The notes under the pieces: generated by a model
Told to the model about the DNA's origin: nothing
Databases searched by the model: none
What the model saw: the letters and a program-made list of their open reading frames with translations, nothing else
Shown here: positions 5,479 to 8,403 of the stretch, piece by piece
Layout of the letters: every line of letters begins with the position of its first letter
Numbering within the stretch: the first letter of the stretch is position 1
Assembly: GCA_028701555.1 (NCBI GenBank)
Contig: JAQVQN010000085.1
Location: forward strand, 1-8,403
From: Kiritimatiellia bacterium
Lineage (GTDB): Bacteria; Verrucomicrobiota; Kiritimatiellia; RFP12; UBA1067
Direction of reading: 5' to 3'
Length of the DNA: 8,403 nt
Translations under genes and position numbers: made by a program

Positions 5479-6750
5479 TCATTCGTGGCGCAAGGCCTCG
5501 ATCGGGTCCAGCGATGCCGCCCGCATCGCTGGGTAAAGCCCAAACAGGATGCCGATGGCCACGCTGATGCCGAATGCCAACAGCAGACTGTAAGGCTGCA
5601 CGACTGTCGGCATATCCGTGAAATAGGTTATTATAAGGGGTATCCCGACTCCTAACAGTACGCCCACCACACCGCCGCCGATGGATAGCACACAGGTGTT
5701 GATCAGAAACTGCACCACAATCCGGCTGCGCCTAGCGCCGATAGCACGACGTATACCTATCTCTTTAGTACGTTCCGTTACCGATGCCAGCATTATGTTC
5801 ATGATGCCTATGCCGCCAACCAACAGGCTGATGCCGGCAATCGTGCCCAAAACTATGTTGTATGTGCGCTTGGTGCGCTCCGCCTCCCGCAAAAGCGTTA
5901 GCGGCACGTCGATTCTGTAATCACTTTTTTTATGGAAGCGTTCAAGCACAGCCTCAATCGCCTTGCTGCCCATCTCGACCACCGAGGTATCGCGCATTTT
6001 CACGATTATCTGGCTCAACTCGACCTTTTCCCCCTCCATGCCGCCTGCTGAATAACGTATGCTGGCCTCGCCAAACAGCCGCGTGCCTGTCGTTATCGGA
6101 ATGTACGCATCAGCCTCGCTGTCCGGCGCGCGAACCGTGCCGCCGGTCTCGTTCTTGACAATCCCGATAACCTCGAAAACGCCGGAGGCTATACGTATGC
6201 GCTGCCCGATCATGCCTTCGGCCGCCAACAGCCTTCGCACCCCGTGCTCCGTAAGTACGCAAACATTGGCGCGGACTTCTAGATCATTAAGCGATAAAAC
6301 GCGCCCGGCCATGACCGGCCTCTGCACGACCTCGAACCATCCCGGCACAGTTTCAACCACGCGCATTTCAAGTTGCCGTTCGCCCAGCCGCGCGATGCGC
6401 CGCGTCATACGCGCAGGGACGGTCATAAGCACTCCAGGCACGGTCTGCCGTATACGCTCCTCATCCTCATAAAGCAGACCGTACACCGCCAGCGTGCCGC
6501 GCTGCGACCCTGTGCTGCCTCCTTCTTCACCAGAAGGCTTCACCGACTGCACCATGATGTTGTCACTGCCCAGACGCTTGATCGAGTCAAGCGCCTGCTG
6601 ACTGGCCCCCTCGCCTACCGCCAGCATGGCGATGACACTGCCGACTCCGAAAACCACTCCCAGCATCGTCAGGAACGAGCGTGTCTTGTGGCGCCAAACA
6701 TCGGTCAGCCCCAGCTTCACGAAAGGCCATAAATATAAAAACTGCTTCAC
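5479..6750 (-). CDS. MacB/FtsX-type ABC transporter permease
   Basis: This 423-residue permease has the four-helix layout of the MacB family: one helix at about 25-47, a large periplasmic domain (48-295), and three helices at about 297-320, 346-375 and 385-405. Diagnostic segments are LTDVWRHKTRSFLTMLGVVFG (15-35), GGIGIMNIMLASVTERTKEIG (312-332), RRAIGARR (334-341) and the C-terminal SLDPIEALRHE (413-423). MacB-type permeases do not pass substrates through the membrane. They use ATP hydrolysis in the cytoplasm to move the periplasmic part and drive export by an adaptor and outer-membrane channel, for example of macrolides, toxins, lipopeptides or siderophores. Here the ATPase is a separate protein rather than fused as in E. 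coli MacB. The start is GTG, overlapping the ATPase stop as GTGA, with a good Shine-Dalgarno inside the ATPase gene. The substrate is unknown. Confidence 0.93.
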   Translation of the reverse strand: MKQFLYLWPFVKLGLTDVWRHKTRSFLTMLGVVFGVGSVIAMLAVGEGASQQALDSIKRLGSDNIMVQSVKPSGEEGGSTGSQRGTLAVYGLLYEDEERIRQTVPGVLMTVPARMTRRIARLGERQLEMRVVETVPGWFEVVQRPVMAGRVLSLNDLEVRANVCVLTEHGVRRLLAAEGMIGQRIRIASGVFEVIGIVKNETGGTVRAPDSEADAYIPITTGTRLFGEASIRYSAGGMEGEKVELSQIIVKMRDTSVVEMGSKAIEAVLERFHKKSDYRIDVPLTLLREAERTKRTYNIVLGTIAGISLLVGGIGIMNIMLASVTERTKEIGIRRAIGARRSRIVVQFLINTCVLSIGGGVVGVLLGVGIPLIITYFTDMPTVVQPYSLLLAFGISVAIGILFGLYPAMRAASLDPIEALRHE

Positions 6751-7472
6751 TTGGCGTCCTCAGTTGCAGTCAGGATCACTCCGTCCTTGAGTACAATGCT
6801 GGCTTTGGCATACGCTGCAATATCCGGTTCATGCGTGACCAGAATGACGGTCTTGCCCTGTTCCGAAAGCTCTTGGAAGAGATCCATGATCTGCACACTC
6901 GTGGTGCTGTCCAGGTTTCCGGTGGGCTCATCCGCTAAAAGCACAGCCGGATCGTTGGCCAAGGCGCGCGCCACAGCCACCCTTTGCCGCTGGCCTCCCG
7001 AAAGCTCCGACGGCAAGTGACGCAGTCTGTGCTCCATACCAACCTTGGCGGCCAAAGCCTCGGCCTTGCCTTTGCGATCCGACTGTGAAAGCCCGATATA
7101 CAACATCGGAACCTCGATATTTTCACACACGGTAAGCTGCGGAATCAGATGAAAACTCTGGAATACGAAGCCGAGGTTTTTCAGCCGATGATCACTAAGA
7201 GCATTGTCGTCCATCTCGGCCACATTGCCGCCGTTAAGCCAATATGTACCGGATGAAGGACGATCAAGACAGCCTAGAATATTTAACATGGTGCTCTTGC
7301 CGGAGCCGCTCGATCCCATGATCGACCAGTATGAACCTTTTTTGATCGAGAAAGAGACGCCGTCAAGCGCCTTGACCGTCTCGTCTCCGACAACGTAGTG
7401 CCGCCGCACGTTTTCCAGACGGATCACCTCATCTGCCGCAGGACGCAAGAAATCTCTGTTCCGGACGATCAT
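6747..7472 (-). CDS. ABC transporter ATP-binding protein, MacB/LolD-like
   Basis: This 241-residue ATPase has every motif of an active nucleotide-binding domain: Walker A GSSGSGKST (53-61), Q-loop Q105, signature LSGGQRQRVA (157-166), Walker B VLLADEP (177-183) with catalytic E182, D-loop NLDS (186-189) and switch H214. The wording GCLDRPSSGTYWLNG (67-81) and ADEPTGNLDS (180-189) is typical of the MacB/LolD/FtsE group, which works with four-helix permeases. It sits between the membrane fusion protein and the permease, overlapping the first by ATGA (7469-7472) and the second by GTGA (6747-6750). It very likely forms a homodimer on the cytoplasmic side of a permease dimer. The first 15 residues extend beyond the usual domain start, but the stop-start overlap supports the ATG at 7472. 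A hairpin immediately precedes the ATG. Confidence 0.95.
   Translation of the reverse strand: MIVRNRDFLRPAADEVIRLENVRRHYVVGDETVKALDGVSFSIKKGSYWSIMGSSGSGKSTMLNILGCLDRPSSGTYWLNGGNVAEMDDNALSDHRLKNLGFVFQSFHLIPQLTVCENIEVPMLYIGLSQSDRKGKAEALAAKVGMEHRLRHLPSELSGGQRQRVAVARALANDPAVLLADEPTGNLDSTTSVQIMDLFQELSEQGKTVILVTHEPDIAAYAKASIVLKDGVILTATEDAK
6757..6761 (-). promoter_or_regulatory. Ribosome-binding site supporting the permease GTG start
   Basis: GAGGA on the minus strand lies 6 nt before the GTG at 6750, inside the last codons of the ATPase gene. It favours this GTG as the true start of the permease. Confidence 0.6.
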
Positions 7473-8403
7473 GGCGGCCCACCGCCGTTAACCTCTTTTG
7501 CTGGCAGGCGCTTATCGACGCCGTTTTTTTCCGGAGCCAATTCCTCTGCTTCTTTGCGCCGCTCTTTTACCGGCGGTGCCAACATCACTTCGTCGCCGGC
7601 TTTCAGGCCCTCCAATATGTGAATCATACGGTTGTTATCCATGCCAACCCGTACAATCCGCGGCACCCATTCGCCGTCGTCCTTGACATACACGCGCGGC
7701 ACACCGTCAACCCGCACCACACACTGCACCGGCACATACAAGACATTGTCGTGCGCTTCTTTGACCAGTTCGACTTCGCAACTCATGCCGGGGCGGATCG
7801 CCACCTCCTTAAAGTCGCACTCTATCTCGCACTTGTACAGCTTCAAGTCAGGGTTCAACTGCGAACTCTGCCCGTCAGGCAGTATGCCGATCTTCACCAG
7901 CTTGCCGTTGAACACGCGCCCGGGAAAAGCATCGACTTTAACATTAGCGAGCATGCCGTTCTCGATCTTGTTGAGGCTGGCCTCCGGTATCATGACCTCA
8001 ACCACCATGCCGGATTCGAGCGGGATATAGATCAACTCTTGCCGCTCGACGGCTGTCGAACCGACCGCCAAGGGTTTGATCCACCATTGCCGTCTTGAAA
8101 TAAGCACTGTGGAGGTGTATAGCACTATCCCGTTAGTCGGAGCATATATCTTGCTTTTCTCGATCTGGAAATTCAGCTCCTCCAGCCGGTTCGTGGCCCG
8201 GTCGCGCTCACGGGTCCGCGCCCGCAGCTCGGATTCTACCTGCCTCAAGGTCGCCTTGTTCTGCCAGGCCGTACGCAGCATTGCCCGGTCTGTACGTCTC
8301 AGGGCACTCTCCAAAGTCGCACGCTGCTGTAACACCGTAAAGTTCGTCAATACGTTTATCCGCGTCTGCGCCATCTCTAAATCCAGTTTCTTACGCTGCA
8401 GCG
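7469..8403 (-). CDS. Periplasmic adaptor (membrane fusion protein, MacA/HlyD-like), C-terminal part; 5' end outside window
   Basis: The frame is open from the window edge to a TGA at 7469-7471, giving 310 visible residues. It continues upstream of the first in-frame ATG (8374) without a stop, so that ATG is internal. Numbering from that Met, residues 1-73 and the nine codons before it form a charged alpha-helical hairpin (ATLRQVESELRARTRERDRA, 41-60). The returning lipoyl strand follows, KSKIYAPTNGIVLY (73-86). Then come a beta-barrel with LIYIPLESGMVVEVMIPE (114-131), and a membrane-proximal domain with IRPGMSCEVEL (193-203), VLYVPVQCV (211-219) and HILEGLKAGDEVML (252-265). This order is that of RND/MacA adaptors. 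The protein would be anchored to the inner membrane and link the MacB-type permease to an outer-membrane channel. The hydrophilic tail (about 266-301) ends GGGPP and is likely disordered. The signal or anchor region is outside the window. Confidence 0.92.
   Translation of the reverse strand, partial: LQRKKLDLEMAQTRINVLTNFTVLQQRATLESALRRTDRAMLRTAWQNKATLRQVESELRARTRERDRATNRLEELNFQIEKSKIYAPTNGIVLYTSTVLISRRQWWIKPLAVGSTAVERQELIYIPLESGMVVEVMIPEASLNKIENGMLANVKVDAFPGRVFNGKLVKIGILPDGQSSQLNPDLKLYKCEIECDFKEVAIRPGMSCEVELVKEAHDNVLYVPVQCVVRVDGVPRVYVKDDGEWVPRIVRVGMDNNRMIHILEGLKAGDEVMLAPPVKERRKEAEELAPEKNGVDKRLPAKEVNGGGPP
7473..7486 (-). promoter_or_regulatory. GC hairpin directly before the ABC ATPase start codon
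   Basis: On the minus strand GGCGG-TGGG-CCGCC forms a perfect 5-bp all-GC stem with a 4-nt loop, and the ATG at 7472 follows with no gap. The only Shine-Dalgarno-like bases (GGTGGG) are inside it. The same bases encode the final Gly-Gly-Gly-Pro-Pro of the adaptor, whose stop overlaps the ATG. Ribosomes finishing the adaptor would open the hairpin, so this is a plausible translational-coupling device. Confidence 0.45.

Noticed and set aside
8374..8374. ATG at 8374 as the true start of the adaptor gene
   Set aside because: The frame stays open to the window edge, and the protein would begin in the middle of a coiled-coil with no signal or membrane anchor. The gene is simply cut by the window.
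1..8403. CRISPR array, tRNA or rRNA gene, transposon ends
   Set aside because: I saw no regularly spaced direct repeats, cloverleaf-like segments or transposase motifs. Nearly all of the window is covered by genes with clear family motifs.

Overview
The window looks like chromosomal DNA of a Gram-negative bacterium. It is densely coded, of moderately high GC by eye, and uses short ATGA/GTGA gene overlaps. The Gram-negative call rests mainly on a MacA/MacB-type export operon, which needs an outer membrane. The phylum cannot be fixed from sequence alone. The export adaptor style and the symporter with a separate small partner would fit a PVC-group (Lentisphaerae/Kiritimatiellae-like) or deltaproteobacterial anaerobe, but this is a low-confidence guess. 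I see no rRNA, tRNA, CRISPR array, insertion sequence or phage gene.

Left block, minus strand (2023 to 1, leaving the window): a metallo-beta-lactamase-fold hydrolase of the glyoxalase II/YcbL type, the biotin ligase BirA, and the first 138 codons of a zinc-ribbon SAM methyltransferase. The first two genes overlap by 4 nt (ATGA), and the third starts 12 nt after the birA stop codon, so this is one operon. The hydrolase leader contains a CU-repeat that can pair with the AG-repeat at its ribosome-binding site.

Middle block, plus strand (2244-5424): a CPBP-family intramembrane protease with complete motifs, then a weak terminator-like element and a candidate promoter. A 58-aa single-helix membrane protein follows, and directly after it a 13-helix sodium:solute symporter. 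The small protein and the symporter appear to be a two-component transporter. The symporter has an insertion of roughly 100 residues in the loop before its sodium-site helix.

Right block, minus strand (8403 to 5479, entering from the right edge): a membrane fusion protein (5' end missing), a MacB/LolD-type ABC ATPase and a MacB/FtsX-type permease, joined by ATGA and GTGA overlaps. Together they form a tripartite export pump without its outer membrane channel, which may lie beyond the window. The right and middle blocks converge at about 5425-5478. The left and middle blocks diverge from the 220-bp gap at 2024-2243. No gap exceeds 300 bp.

Most of the window is recognisable housekeeping and transport. 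The parts most worth a second look are the symporter with its small partner and enlarged loop, the two mRNA structures at translation starts, and the incomplete methyltransferase at the left edge.
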